Below, piece after piece: positions 43,715 to 53,421 of a stretch of DNA of 64,000 nt (the stretch's first letter is position 1; the number at the start of each line of letters is the position of its first letter). The translations under genes were made by a program, and so were the position numbers. The DNA lies in contig JADIYP010000001.1 of assembly GCA_016705235.1 (NCBI GenBank), positions 1,178,001 to 1,242,000 of the forward strand. The letters are read 5' to 3'. The notes beneath the pieces were generated by a model that was given only the letters and a program-made list of their open reading frames with translations, did no database searches and was not told the origin of the DNA. This DNA is from Candidatus Leptovillus affinis (GTDB lineage: Bacteria; Chloroflexota; Anaerolineae; Promineifilales; Promineifilaceae).

Positions 43715-45193
43715 CTACATGCCCAACACGGCCGTTAACCGGCGCACGCCTTCTTCAATTTCTGCTTCTTCCAAACCGCTAAACCCCAGCAAAATCGACG
43801 GCGGGGCTGGCTGTTCCAGGTGGTAGGGCGCGCCCGGATAGACACCCACGCCCGCCGCCGCGGCCTGCTGCACCACGGCCGTTTCCACCAGCCCGGGTTC
43901 CAAATACACCATCACATGCAGCCCGGCGGCCACCGGCGCGTAACGCACCCGCCCCGGCAAGTGCCGTTCGAGGGCCGTCACCAACACTTCGCGCCGACGG
44001 CCGTAGGCCAATCGCAGCTGCCGCAAATGACGCTCAAAATGTCCCTCGGTAATAAAATCGGCCACCGCTGCCTGAGTCAGCGTGGGCGCGCCGCGATCCA
44101 CCAGGCTTTTGGCCTGCACAAACGGGGTCAGCAAGGCGGGCGGCAGCACCACATACGCCAGCCGCAGCGCCGGAAACAGCACCTTGGAAAACGTGCCCAA
44201 ATAGGCCACCCGCCCTTCATCGTCTAAGCCTTGCAGAGCAGCCAGCGGACGGCCGTTATACCGCAGCTCGCCGTCATAATCATCCTCAATGATCAACGTT
44301 TCATGCTCTCGCGCCCAACTCAGCAGGCGCAGGCGGCGCGCCAAAGACATCGTGCCGCCGCGCGGAAATTGATGCGTCGGCGTAACAAATGCCAGCCGCG
44401 CCCGGCTGTCCGCCGGAATCAATTCCACCGGAAACCCTTCATCATCCACCGGCAGACCGACCAATTTGGCCCCATACACGCGCAGCAAATCATAAGCCAC
44501 GGTGTAACCAGGCGTTTCCACCAGCGCCTCATCCCCCGGATTTAGCAGCAGACGGGCCAAAATATCCAAAACTTGCTGCGCGCCGCTGACAATGACCACC
44601 TGTTCCGGGGCGCAGCGCACGCCGCGCTCCCGCGACAAATAATCGGCCAGCGCTTCGCGCAGCGGATAAAAACCGGCCACCGACCCATACCGCGACAGCA
44701 TGGCGTCGTCGGTGCTGAGGTAACGGGCCAGCAGCCGCCGCCAGACGTCGTAGGGGAAAATCTGGGCAAACGAGCGGCCAAAGCCGAAATCAATGGGCGG
44801 GCGCGGGGTGGACACGGCCGTTTCCCCCTCCGCCGCCAGCACCCGTTTTCCCCAACGAGACAGGGTGGGCGTGAACGGCCGTTCCTCTTCGCCAGGTCTA
44901 TCCTCTTCGGCTAAACCCTCAGCCACAAACATGCCTGCGCCCGTGCGGCCGATGACGTAGCCTTCTGCCTGAAGCTGCTCATAGGCCTGCGTCACCGTCA
45001 CCCGCGCCACGCCCAGGTTGGCGGCCAATTGGCGGCTGGGCGGCAGTTTCATGCCCGCCAGCAGGTGGCCGCGCAAAATCTGCCCCCGAATCTGGCGGTA
45101 GATTTGGGCGTAGAGCGGGAAACGGCCGTGGCGATCCAATAAAATGTCTTGCATAACACTGCGGAGGAGGGCGGTTATCTCGCCCTCCTCCAT
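43715..45193 (-). CDS. MocR/PdxR-type GntR regulator with aminotransferase domain
   Basis: 492 residues from ATG 45193 (MEEGEITALLRS). An alternative start at 45154 (MQDILLDRHGRFPLYAQI) fits the family equally well. The N-terminal GntR winged helix is PLYAQIYRQIRGQILRGHLLAGMKLPPSRQLAANLGVARVTVTQAYEQL. Residues about 130-485 form a fold-type I aminotransferase: YGSVAGFYPLREALADYL, VIVSGAQQVLDILARLLL, TPTHQFPRGGTMSLARRL, IIEDDYDGELRYNGRPLAAL, and YLGTFSKVLFPALRLAYVV with the PLP Lys. Such regulators control PLP or amino-acid genes. It starts 12 bases after the subtilase stop. An 11-bp perfect hairpin covers its first codons. Confidence 0.92.
   Translation of the reverse strand: MEEGEITALLRSVMQDILLDRHGRFPLYAQIYRQIRGQILRGHLLAGMKLPPSRQLAANLGVARVTVTQAYEQLQAEGYVIGRTGAGMFVAEGLAEEDRPGEEERPFTPTLSRWGKRVLAAEGETAVSTPRPPIDFGFGRSFAQIFPYDVWRRLLARYLSTDDAMLSRYGSVAGFYPLREALADYLSRERGVRCAPEQVVIVSGAQQVLDILARLLLNPGDEALVETPGYTVAYDLLRVYGAKLVGLPVDDEGFPVELIPADSRARLAFVTPTHQFPRGGTMSLARRLRLLSWAREHETLIIEDDYDGELRYNGRPLAALQGLDDEGRVAYLGTFSKVLFPALRLAYVVLPPALLTPFVQAKSLVDRGAPTLTQAAVADFITEGHFERHLRQLRLAYGRRREVLVTALERHLPGRVRYAPVAAGLHVMVYLEPGLVETAVVQQAAAAGVGVYPGAPYHLEQPAPPSILLGFSGLEEAEIEEGVRRLTAVLGM
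45163..45191. promoter_or_regulatory. GC-rich hairpin over the MocR start
   Basis: ggaggagggcg (45163-45173) and cgccctcctcc (45181-45191) form a perfect 11-bp stem with a 7-base loop, immediately after the ATG at 45193 and before the alternative ATG at 45154. It could limit translation of one start. Confidence 0.5.
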
Positions 45194-45204
45194 GAACGCC
45201 TGTT

Positions 45205-48200
45205 TTAGCGTATAACAGCAGGCATGTGGATTTGGTAACAAATGATTGGCAGGCTCCAGGTTTTACTGGCGGGTAAAGCGCCAAGCGCATCGGTTGTGTT
45301 GCTCAGTGTGCCGATAAGTGTGGTGTTGCAAGCCGCCAGATCGGCCGTAGCCTGATAGGTGAGCATGGCTGTTTGCGCTCCCAACCGCGGCACAGACACT
45401 TCCCAACGCAGATAGTCGTTCGTCTGCGTAAACAGGCCCGCCGTAACATTGACGTGGGTTACGGCCAATCCGGCGGGAATGGTTTCTGTAATCACGTAGG
45501 CCATTGCCACCGGCGTCACATTTGGCAAGATGGTCAGCGTGGTGGTCAGCGGCCGGTTCATCAGCGTGACTGTGGGCGAGACTGTCCGGTTCACGTCGTC
45601 GGCCAGGCGCACCAGATTGACCGGGATAAAGGCCACATCGCGCGGGTTGGCCGGCTGCGTGCCCAAATCGAAGCCGCCATACCAATATTCGCCGCTGTCC
45701 ATAGCCGGTTCGTTCCAGAAATAGCGCAAATCGAACGGCCCGCCAATCGGCTCGCCCAGTGGCCCTGTGAGCCAATTGTTGCTGGATGTGGTGTTGGGCA
45801 CAACGGCCGTTACCAGCACCACCTCATCCTCGGACAAGGCGCTTTTCACACTCGTCACCACAATCTCATACATGCCGGCGGCCGGGTCCAGCACGTCACA
45901 ACTTTCATTCCACCATTGGCCTGTCTCGTTGCACACCACGCTGCCGCCGATCTTTTGCATGGTAAAATCCACATTGATGGCTGTCGATTGGACAATCTCG
46001 GCCGTTAGCCGCCGGTTGTTCGTGGAAACGGGCGTTGTCACGGTTATCGCTTCTCCCACCGGAATAGAAAGGGTGTACATGGTTCCCGGCGTCAATCTGT
46101 ACGAGGACGCCGTGAGTGTGAGAATGTGCGAGGCTTGCAGATCGGGCAAGAGCTGCGAACCGGCATCCCGGCGCGTGTAGATCAGCATTTCCGAGACCAA
46201 CTTGAAGTCTACATGGCGCATTGCCAGCGGCAAGTGCGCGCCGGGGACCAGTGGATCGTCGCTTTCCAGAAGTACACTGCCAAAATCCCACACGTTTGCC
46301 GGCAAATCACCGATGCTGCCGGTGATGGTGATGGTTTGCACGCCGCCTGGGGGTAAGGTGAAGGTTGTTGGCGTTACCTGCACGGTGGCGGTCACCGGTT
46401 GGGTGATGGTGGCGGACCAGGTGGATTCTGTGGCTAAGGCGCTGCGGAATTGGCGCGTCCAGGTGCAGGTTTGGGGGCAAGCGCCGTTTACCAGGGCGGC
46501 CAGATTCAGGCTGTTGGCGCTGCCGCCCAGCGCCGGATTGGCGGCGCGGAAGTTAACGGCCGTCTCGTTCAACAACAAGCCGGCGCGAGCAACGGCCGTC
46601 AGGTCAATTCGTCCCGCGCCCTGGTCAAATGCGCCTGCCGGACTGGTTCCGCCTGGCAGGGGAATGGGGGAAACGGCCGTCATCATCAACGCCGATTCCA
46701 CCTCCGCCGGGGTCCAGTCCGGGTGCAGCGCCCGCAGCAGCGCCGCCGTCCCGGCCACATGCGGCGACGCCTGCGACGTGCCGGTATAAAAAGAAAGCTC
46801 CGGCGGATTTGCCGGGTTTGTGGTCATGCCCGCCGACCAAATTTTTGTGCCGGGGGCCGCCACATTGGGTTTCAGCACGTCGGTAATGATGGCATTGGGG
46901 CCGCGCGAGCTGCCAAAATACAGTTCGTCGCCATACGCCGGGTTCGCCGTGCGGATGGTGCCGCTGATGGTAGCGGTGTGGCCGCTGCCGCTGGCCAGCC
47001 AGCCTGCCAGCGCCGCCGCATCGCCAGACAGCAAATTCATGCCGGGCAAAGGCAGTCGCTCGATGCCCAGACGTTGGGCGAGCGTTTGCCCGGAATCGAT
47101 CACCACGCCGCCAGCGCCGCCGGCCAAGACGTTGTTGGCTTTGCTTGTGCTGTTTACCGTGCCTGTGCTGCAATAGACAATTTCGCCGTTGGTCCAGGTG
47201 TTGGGGGGGAATGCGACAGCGCAACGGCCGTTATCCGGCACGCCGTTTGTGTTGGTAACGCCCAGCGCCCGCACAATGGGCGCCGGGCCGTGGGCGCCGG
47301 CCACTGAGGAACCGGTTAATGATGGTGGGGGCGTGGTCGCGCCGCCGCTGAGGTTGGCGAGGGTGTTGTCGAAGCGGGCCGGGCCGGTGGCGTTACCGGC
47401 CGTGGTCATCCAGGGCACGTTGCCGGGCGAATTGATGGTTCCGGGGTTGGGGCCGTTGTTACCGGCGGCTGTGGCGACAAAAATGCCGGCTTCGCGCGCG
47501 GCCAGGAAGGCCAGTGCCAGAGGATCGTTCCAGGGGTCTACGGCCGTGCCGCCAATGGAATAATTCAGCACATCCGCGCCATCCAAAATGGCCTGCTCGA
47601 TGGCTAGAATTCCCAGGTAATCGGGACAAGTGGTGGCGCTGCACACATCGTAGGCGATGAGGGTGGCGTGGGGGGCCACGCCCGACAAAGTAGGCGTGAG
47701 GGTGAGGGTGGGGGCCGCGTAGGGCAGCGTGATCACGTTACCGGCGGCGATGGCCGCCACATTGCTGCCATGACCCCAGTTGTCTTCGGGATTATCGCCG
47801 CTTTCCGGCCAACTGTAGGCGCCGATGAGTTTATCGTTGCAGACAAAGGTGGCCGGTTGGGCGGCGCAGGCGCCCAGGTAATTGCCTGCGCCGAGTGGAT
47901 TGATATGCGTGTAGCCATCACCACCAACGGCGGCGAAGGACGGGTGGTCGATGTTGATGCCGGTGTCGATGATGCCGACGATGATGCCCTCGCCCATTGT
48001 GCCGCCAGGAGTGCCGGTCTGGCTGCCATCCCAGAGGCTGGGCGCGCCAATCCAGGCCGGGCCGGCGTCGGTGAGGGGCTGGTGGTTTTGGCTGGGGCTG
48101 ATGGCGCTGATGGCGGGGTTCGCGGCTGCGGCCGTTGCTTCCTCTGGCGTCAGGTCTATGGCCAGGGCGTTGAGGGCGAGGGTGTAGTGATAGCGGGCGG

Positions 48201-48495
48201 TTAACGGCCGTTGTACTTCTTTGCTCAGTTCTGCCAGAAGGCTGTCTTGCTGCTGTAGTAAGGTCTGGCGGTACTGCTGCCCATCCGGTGTGTTCAGGTT
48301 AATGCTGCCGGTTTGGGCTTGCCGGGTAACCAGCGAGGGAGCGGAGAGTGTGATAAGATAGGTGTGGGTGTTGGCTACGGCCGTTGGCGTTGTGGGCGGC
48401 AGCGGCTCATAAGATTGTGCAGTGACCACGAATGCAAAAAACAAAACCAGTCCCAACATTTCTGCCGGAAACCACCAACGTTTTTTATGTTTCAT
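45205..48495 (-). CDS. Secreted subtilisin-family serine protease (S8) with PA and Ig-like domains
   Basis: 1096 residues. The signal peptide (MLGLVLFFAFVVTAQS) is followed by an inhibitor I9-like propeptide and a subtilase domain: Asp177 in GIIDTGINIDHP, His242 in NWGHGSNVAAIAAG, Ser574 in GTSQASPHVAGTAALLRALHPDW. The usual GHGTHVAG is GHGSNVAA here. A PA domain is inserted before the Ser (GGAGGVVIDSGQTLAQRLG; GLPGMN-like PLPGMNLLSGDAAAL). C-terminal beta-sandwich domains include VTVQVTPTTFTLPPGGVQTITIT and a DUF11-like repeat near the end (AYVITETIPAGLAVTHVNVT). It probably degrades extracellular protein. The mature protein has several Cys pairs. Confidence 0.93.
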   Translation of the reverse strand: MKHKKRWWFPAEMLGLVLFFAFVVTAQSYEPLPPTTPTAVANTHTYLITLSAPSLVTRQAQTGSINLNTPDGQQYRQTLLQQQDSLLAELSKEVQRPLTARYHYTLALNALAIDLTPEEATAAAANPAISAISPSQNHQPLTDAGPAWIGAPSLWDGSQTGTPGGTMGEGIIVGIIDTGINIDHPSFAAVGGDGYTHINPLGAGNYLGACAAQPATFVCNDKLIGAYSWPESGDNPEDNWGHGSNVAAIAAGNVITLPYAAPTLTLTPTLSGVAPHATLIAYDVCSATTCPDYLGILAIEQAILDGADVLNYSIGGTAVDPWNDPLALAFLAAREAGIFVATAAGNNGPNPGTINSPGNVPWMTTAGNATGPARFDNTLANLSGGATTPPPSLTGSSVAGAHGPAPIVRALGVTNTNGVPDNGRCAVAFPPNTWTNGEIVYCSTGTVNSTSKANNVLAGGAGGVVIDSGQTLAQRLGIERLPLPGMNLLSGDAAALAGWLASGSGHTATISGTIRTANPAYGDELYFGSSRGPNAIITDVLKPNVAAPGTKIWSAGMTTNPANPPELSFYTGTSQASPHVAGTAALLRALHPDWTPAEVESALMMTAVSPIPLPGGTSPAGAFDQGAGRIDLTAVARAGLLLNETAVNFRAANPALGGSANSLNLAALVNGACPQTCTWTRQFRSALATESTWSATITQPVTATVQVTPTTFTLPPGGVQTITITGSIGDLPANVWDFGSVLLESDDPLVPGAHLPLAMRHVDFKLVSEMLIYTRRDAGSQLLPDLQASHILTLTASSYRLTPGTMYTLSIPVGEAITVTTPVSTNNRRLTAEIVQSTAINVDFTMQKIGGSVVCNETGQWWNESCDVLDPAAGMYEIVVTSVKSALSEDEVVLVTAVVPNTTSSNNWLTGPLGEPIGGPFDLRYFWNEPAMDSGEYWYGGFDLGTQPANPRDVAFIPVNLVRLADDVNRTVSPTVTLMNRPLTTTLTILPNVTPVAMAYVITETIPAGLAVTHVNVTAGLFTQTNDYLRWEVSVPRLGAQTAMLTYQATADLAACNTTLIGTLSNTTDALGALPASKTWSLPIICYQIHMPAVIR

Positions 48496-48913
48496 TTGAT
48501 TACCTCTTATTTGCGGAACATTCCAGTAAAATATCAGACTGACAATAGAATGGCCTATCTTAAATCGGCCAGGTTCAATTTTGCGTCAGGAAACCAACAG
48601 ATTTTAGGATATTTTGGTTCAGACTGCACAAAACCTAAAGCTGATTTACAATACGACCTGCAGGGTAATCAGACAGGCCCCAAGGGTTTGCTCATGAGAA
48701 TTTAGATTGTCGGGGTATCAAACCCTTGGGTCTTGCCAGAGACACCTGAACTGCTACCGTGGCGACATTGCTTGCGCCCTGTGGTCTGGTATGGCCTGAA
48801 AGGTATATTGACAGCGTAGCACGTCTGACGGTAAATTGAAACAGTGTCTCAATATGTGAAAACCCCCTGAGGGTTGGCAACAGAGAGCCGCTTACCATGA
48901 ATGAGTGAAGATT
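48496..48913. other. Divergent intergenic region between subtilase and TetR genes
   Basis: 418 bp without a gene. Contains the hairpin repeat at 48676-48733 and a small aaccccctgagggttgg dyad near 48861 close to the TetR start that might be its operator. I see no convincing promoter pair. Confidence 0.5.
48676..48733 (-). repeat. Hairpin repeat, AGACCC(T/C)AAGGGTTTG family
   Basis: ggccccaagggtttg and caaacccttgggtct form the stem. On the minus strand the loop and flanks match the copy at 5357-5416 (ttcaggtgtctctggcaaga; tgataccccgacaat; aaattctcatgag). Confidence 0.85.
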
Positions 48914-49534
48914 ATGCCTTACCAAAGCAGCGACAAGACGCGTCAGAAAAAAGATGCCAAACGCACGGCAATGATGCAAGCTGCGGTGCGCGTTTTTTCC
49001 GCCAAGGGGTATCATGCGGCCACAATTCGTGACATTGTGAGCGAAGCGGAAGTGGCGGTAGGCACATTTTATTTTTATTTTCCTGACAAAGAGACGTTGT
49101 TTGTGCACTTGTATGAGGAGACGGCTCAATTTTTGCTCCAAGCCATTCAGCAGGCGACGCAAGCCCGCGCCACGCTGCCACAGCAGATGAAGGCTGGGCT
49201 GCAAGCTTATGTCAACATTGCGGTGTATGAACCGGCGGTGGTGCAGCTTTTATTGGTGGGGGGCGTAGGCGCTGTGCCGGCGCTGACGGTTAAACGGGCA
49301 GAATTTCGGGAACGGCTAACGCTGATCTGGCAACGGCCGTTAGACAAAGCTCTGTTGGAAACCTATATTTTGCCCCAAAACACCCGCCGCACCGCCGAGG
49401 CATTTGCCGGGGCGTTTGATGAAGTGGTGCTGAACCTGCTCAATTTACCGGCAGCGGAGCAGGAGGCGGGCGCGGTGATACAAGAATTACTCCAGTTTGC
49501 TCTGCGAGCCGCCGCATACACAGGCGGCGGCTAG
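48914..49534 (+). CDS. TetR/AcrR-family transcriptional regulator
   Basis: 206 residues from ATG 48914 (MPYQSSDKTRQKKDAK); a GTG nine bases earlier is also possible. The N-terminal TetR helix-turn-helix is TAMMQAAVRVFSAKGYHAATIRDIVSEAEVAVGTFYFYFPDKETLFVHLYEE. The C-terminus is a helical ligand-binding domain (GLQAYVNIAVYEPAVVQLLLVGGVG, AEAFAGAFDEVVLNLLNLP). The gene for a large histidine kinase begins 22 bases after its stop on the same strand, so the two may be cotranscribed. The target genes are unknown; the divergent subtilase is one candidate. Confidence 0.93.
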   Translation: MPYQSSDKTRQKKDAKRTAMMQAAVRVFSAKGYHAATIRDIVSEAEVAVGTFYFYFPDKETLFVHLYEETAQFLLQAIQQATQARATLPQQMKAGLQAYVNIAVYEPAVVQLLLVGGVGAVPALTVKRAEFRERLTLIWQRPLDKALLETYILPQNTRRTAEAFAGAFDEVVLNLLNLPAAEQEAGAVIQELLQFALRAAAYTGGG

Positions 49535-49555
49535 ATCGGTTAAGGTGTAGTGTGT

Positions 49556-52500
49556 ATGAAAGCAACCACTCAAACATCGAAGCCTGCTTTGGAACCAAGT
49601 GAACCATTCAGCCTGGCAGCCGTGGGTTCAAATCGGCAAGCAACCAACCTGGCAGAACTGATAACGGCCGTTTCCACCCATCTCATCAACCTGGCCCCAG
49701 ACGATATCGACACCGGCATTAGCAATGTCCTCTCTTTGCTCGGCCAATACACCCAGGCAGAGCGCAGCATTGTTGTGCTGCAAGACAATCAACTCCTCAC
49801 TTCCACCCACGAATGGCGCGCCCCAGACATCCCATCTGACCGGAATACCCTGCAAGAAATCGAAGCATCTAGCCTCGCCTGGATTCTGACCCAGCTCAAT
49901 AAATCCAACATTATCCACATCCCCTCCATCAACCACTTGCCGCCAGAGGCGACCAACGAAAAAGAGTTGTTTATCAACCAGGGGTTGCAATCATTCGTTG
50001 CCGTGCCCCTGACCTACCAGAACGTTCAATTGGGGCTGCTTGGTTTATTTACCATCACTCGCCAACACACCTGGTCGGCCGAAGACATCTCCTTGCTGCA
50101 AATTGTCGGCGAATTGTTCACAAACGCCCTTCAGAGAAAAGAATTTGAGGAACGTGAAAAACTCGCCTATAAAATTGGCGCCGAACTGGTTTCTATTCTC
50201 GACCAAGATATGCTGCTCAACGTTACGATTAACCAACTTTGCGACAGTTTTGGTTATTATTACGCCCAAATCTTTCTGCTCAACAACCTTTTTCCCGATC
50301 AAGACAAGACGCAACCCACGCACCTTATTATTCAGGCTGGCACCGGCACAGTGGGCGAACGGCTGATTCAACGGCGGCACGCAATCGACATCCATGCGCC
50401 ACGCAGTGTGGTAGCCCGCGCCGCACGCACTCAAGAAACAGTCTGCGTGGATGACGTGCGGCAAACGACCTACCATCTGCCCAACCCCGTTTTGCCCAAA
50501 ACCCGCAGCGAACTAGCCATCCCCCTCATCAACGAGCAGGCGCTGATCGGCGTTTTGGATGTTCAACATACCAACCCAAACCATTTTACCGATCACGAAA
50601 CCCGCATCTTGCAAATCATCGCCAACCAGCTTTCCATCGCCCTGGCCAAGGCGACCTTGTTTGCGCGCAACCAACGGTTGCTCGAAGAACTCACGTTGCT
50701 GCAAGCCATAGCCACTGTCGCCGCTGAAGCCACCGACGAAGACACCTTGTTTACGCGCGTCACCCACATCGTCGTCCAGGCTCTTCACACCGATCATTTT
50801 GGCTTTGCCTTTTTAGACCCGGAGTCTGGAAACCTGACCTATCATCCCTCGACGTGGAATCACGATAAAAAAATTATGGTCAACTTGATTCGGCCGGGTG
50901 AAGGTGTGTGTTGGCAGGTTATCAGCAGTGGCCGGTCGCGGCGTTATGCTGATGTGACCCAGGAACCCGCGTTTATCGGCGATCCGCTGGTTCGCTCGGA
51001 ATTGTGCGTCCCTCTAAAACTCAACCGAAAAGTGATCGGTGTGCTCAACGCAGAAAGCATGACTGTGAATGCGTTTAGCGAAGCCAATGAACGCCTGCTG
51101 CTGACCATTGCCGAGCAATTGGCCACCACCATCGAAAAACTTCGTCTATTTGAGAAAGCGCAGCATCAGGCGGCCGAAACGGCCGCGTTGTTGGCCACCA
51201 GTAAAGCGATTTCATCGCTCAAACTCGACCATGTTCTTAACACCATCGCCACCGAGGCGCAAAAACTATTCAAAGCCGACACCTGCCGCATCCACCTGCT
51301 TGAGCCAGACGGCATCATCTTGCGCTGCGTGGTGGCCATATCCGACCAACCAGACCATGCTATTTTGAATTTTACTCAGGGCGTTGGCGTGGGCATTACC
51401 GGGCGGGTGGCGCTCAGCGGCCTGCCGGAGATCATCCGCAATACGCTGGATGACGGGCAGGGTATTCAGATTCCCGGCACGCCGACAGAAGATGAGGCTA
51501 TGGCGCTGGCGCCGCTGGTTATCCGTAAAAAAGTTATCGGTGTCATGACCGTCACCCGACGAGACATTACCAATCAGTTTACCCAAACAAATTTACAGTT
51601 GTTGATTGCTTTTGCCGATCAGGCGGCCGTCGCGATTGACAATGCGCGCTTGTTTGCGGTGGAACAACAACGCGCCCGGCGGCAGCAGCACCTGGCCAAT
51701 ACTGCAGGCGCTTTGTTGAATGCCCGCAGTTTGTCGGAATTAGGGCCTACGATAACGGCCGTTGCCCAACAAACCCTGGATGTCGATAGAATCGCCATCT
51801 ACCTCTACGACGCCGCCCGTAAATCCCTCAGATGCCTGTACGCCCACAACCTCTCCACCACCTACACAGACGCCCTCAGCCAATTTTATCGCACAATGCC
51901 CGGCGCAAAATTACTCAACAACGCCCAACCCATCACGGTAGACGACGCCCTCGACGACTACCGCACCGCCAGCCTGCGCGATGTCATCTCTACAGAAGGC
52001 TTCCGCAGTTACGCCGTCTTCAGCATGTCCATTCCCGGAGACCCGGTCGGCGCTCTAACTTTCTACCGCGACCACGTCGCCCCCTTCAACTCTGACGACC
52101 TGGTTACCGGGCAAACCCTCACCTATATCGTTTCCATCGCCTACCAAAACATTCTCCTGCTCACCGAAATCCGCCAGGCGCTAGAGCGCGAACAACGTCT
52201 CAACGATATCTCGCGCACGCTCAACACGGCCCCAGATTTGCCTACAGTCCTGGCGTATGTGGCCCGCCTGGCAACCGACCTTCTGGACGCAGACGCTGGA
52301 TTGGTCGGGCTGGTGATTGATCACCAGATAGTAACGTTTTATCCCTACAACATCCCGCCCAGCGTTAGCCTGCGCCCGGTTACCAAAGGCAGCGGCATTG
52401 CCTGGGAAATTATCGAAACCGGGCAATCGGTCATTCACGCCCATTACCAGGATCACCCCAAAGCGCAGCAAAAACTGATCAAAGTCGGCGTCGGGGCGTT

Positions 52501-53404
52501 CATCGGCGTGCCCATTGTGGCCGGGGACGAGTGCCTGGGCGCACTGCAAATTTTTAGCTTCACCCCCGGCAGGCAGTTCAGTCGCCGCGATTTGGCCCTG
52601 GCTGAATCAATTGGGCAGCAAGCTGGCATCGCCATGCAAAATCGCCGCCTCTTCTCGCAATTGTCCGAACGCGCCGAAGCGCTGGCGATTTCTCTGGCTC
52701 GCCAGGAAGAGCTGGACGAAGCCAAAAACGAATTCATCCAAAATGTGTCGCATGAACTCCGCACGCCACTGGGTCTGATCTATGGTTATGCTGAATTATT
52801 GGACAGCGGCGGGCTGGGCGAGCTTGAACCGGCGCAAAAGCAGTCGATGGACATCATTGTGAAGCGCGTTCGTATGTTGATCAACATGCTGGAAGATATG
52901 TCTGCTCTGCTGGCGGCCGAGACACAAGATTTTCGGCGTGAAGAGATTGACCCGGCCGCTTTACTGCGAACCGTTCAGGAGGAGTACCGGCTTCAGGCGG
53001 AAAAAGCAGGCGTTTCTCTCGAAGTTACTACCACCAGCACCATGCCCTTGATTGTGGGCGATCCTTTCCATTTGCGGCGGGTATTCGATAATTTGTTATC
53101 GAATGCCTTCAAATTTACACCTGCAGGCGGCGCGATTTCCTTGCGTGCCTGGACGGTGGGGCGGGAAGTCCTCATTGAGGTGAGCGATACCGGCACCGGC
53201 ATTGCGGAGGAAGAAATGCAGCGTATTTTTGAACGCTTCTATCGCGCGAACTCCGGATCGGCGCAGCACCATATGGGCAAGGGAACCGGCCTGGGTTTGG
53301 CGCTGGTGAAAGAGATTGTCGAAGCGCATCGTGGCAAAATTACGGTGCGTTCGGTGCTCGGCCAGGGCACAACCTTCCAAATTCACTTACCCGGCGCGGA
53401 CTGA
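49556..53404 (+). CDS. Soluble multi-GAF sensor histidine kinase
   Basis: 1282 residues without TM helices. I count six GAF domains in tandem (approximately 45-200, 210-375, 380-545, 550-715, 725-880 and 890-1045), each ending with a helix such as ANQLSIALAKATLF or ADQAAVAIDNARLF. They are followed by a HisKA domain with His1066 in NEFIQNVSHELRTPLGLIYGYAELL and a HATPase with N-box RVFDNLLSNAFKFTP, G1 VSDTGTGI and G2 GKGTGLGLALVKEIVEAHRG. GAF2 closely resembles the GAFs of the kinase-less receptors at 665-4099 (SFGYYYAQIFLLN, LPNPVLPKTRSELAIPL). No response regulator lies next to it, so it is an orphan kinase. Its ligands are unknown. It may integrate several small-molecule or redox inputs. 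Confidence 0.95.
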   Translation: MKATTQTSKPALEPSEPFSLAAVGSNRQATNLAELITAVSTHLINLAPDDIDTGISNVLSLLGQYTQAERSIVVLQDNQLLTSTHEWRAPDIPSDRNTLQEIEASSLAWILTQLNKSNIIHIPSINHLPPEATNEKELFINQGLQSFVAVPLTYQNVQLGLLGLFTITRQHTWSAEDISLLQIVGELFTNALQRKEFEEREKLAYKIGAELVSILDQDMLLNVTINQLCDSFGYYYAQIFLLNNLFPDQDKTQPTHLIIQAGTGTVGERLIQRRHAIDIHAPRSVVARAARTQETVCVDDVRQTTYHLPNPVLPKTRSELAIPLINEQALIGVLDVQHTNPNHFTDHETRILQIIANQLSIALAKATLFARNQRLLEELTLLQAIATVAAEATDEDTLFTRVTHIVVQALHTDHFGFAFLDPESGNLTYHPSTWNHDKKIMVNLIRPGEGVCWQVISSGRSRRYADVTQEPAFIGDPLVRSELCVPLKLNRKVIGVLNAESMTVNAFSEANERLLLTIAEQLATTIEKLRLFEKAQHQAAETAALLATSKAISSLKLDHVLNTIATEAQKLFKADTCRIHLLEPDGIILRCVVAISDQPDHAILNFTQGVGVGITGRVALSGLPEIIRNTLDDGQGIQIPGTPTEDEAMALAPLVIRKKVIGVMTVTRRDITNQFTQTNLQLLIAFADQAAVAIDNARLFAVEQQRARRQQHLANTAGALLNARSLSELGPTITAVAQQTLDVDRIAIYLYDAARKSLRCLYAHNLSTTYTDALSQFYRTMPGAKLLNNAQPITVDDALDDYRTASLRDVISTEGFRSYAVFSMSIPGDPVGALTFYRDHVAPFNSDDLVTGQTLTYIVSIAYQNILLLTEIRQALEREQRLNDISRTLNTAPDLPTVLAYVARLATDLLDADAGLVGLVIDHQIVTFYPYNIPPSVSLRPVTKGSGIAWEIIETGQSVIHAHYQDHPKAQQKLIKVGVGAFIGVPIVAGDECLGALQIFSFTPGRQFSRRDLALAESIGQQAGIAMQNRRLFSQLSERAEALAISLARQEELDEAKNEFIQNVSHELRTPLGLIYGYAELLDSGGLGELEPAQKQSMDIIVKRVRMLINMLEDMSALLAAETQDFRREEIDPAALLRTVQEEYRLQAEKAGVSLEVTTTSTMPLIVGDPFHLRRVFDNLLSNAFKFTPAGGAISLRAWTVGREVLIEVSDTGTGIAEEEMQRIFERFYRANSGSAQHHMGKGTGLGLALVKEIVEAHRGKITVRSVLGQGTTFQIHLPGAD

Positions 53405-53421
53405 TTGGGGGCGAAAACGCC

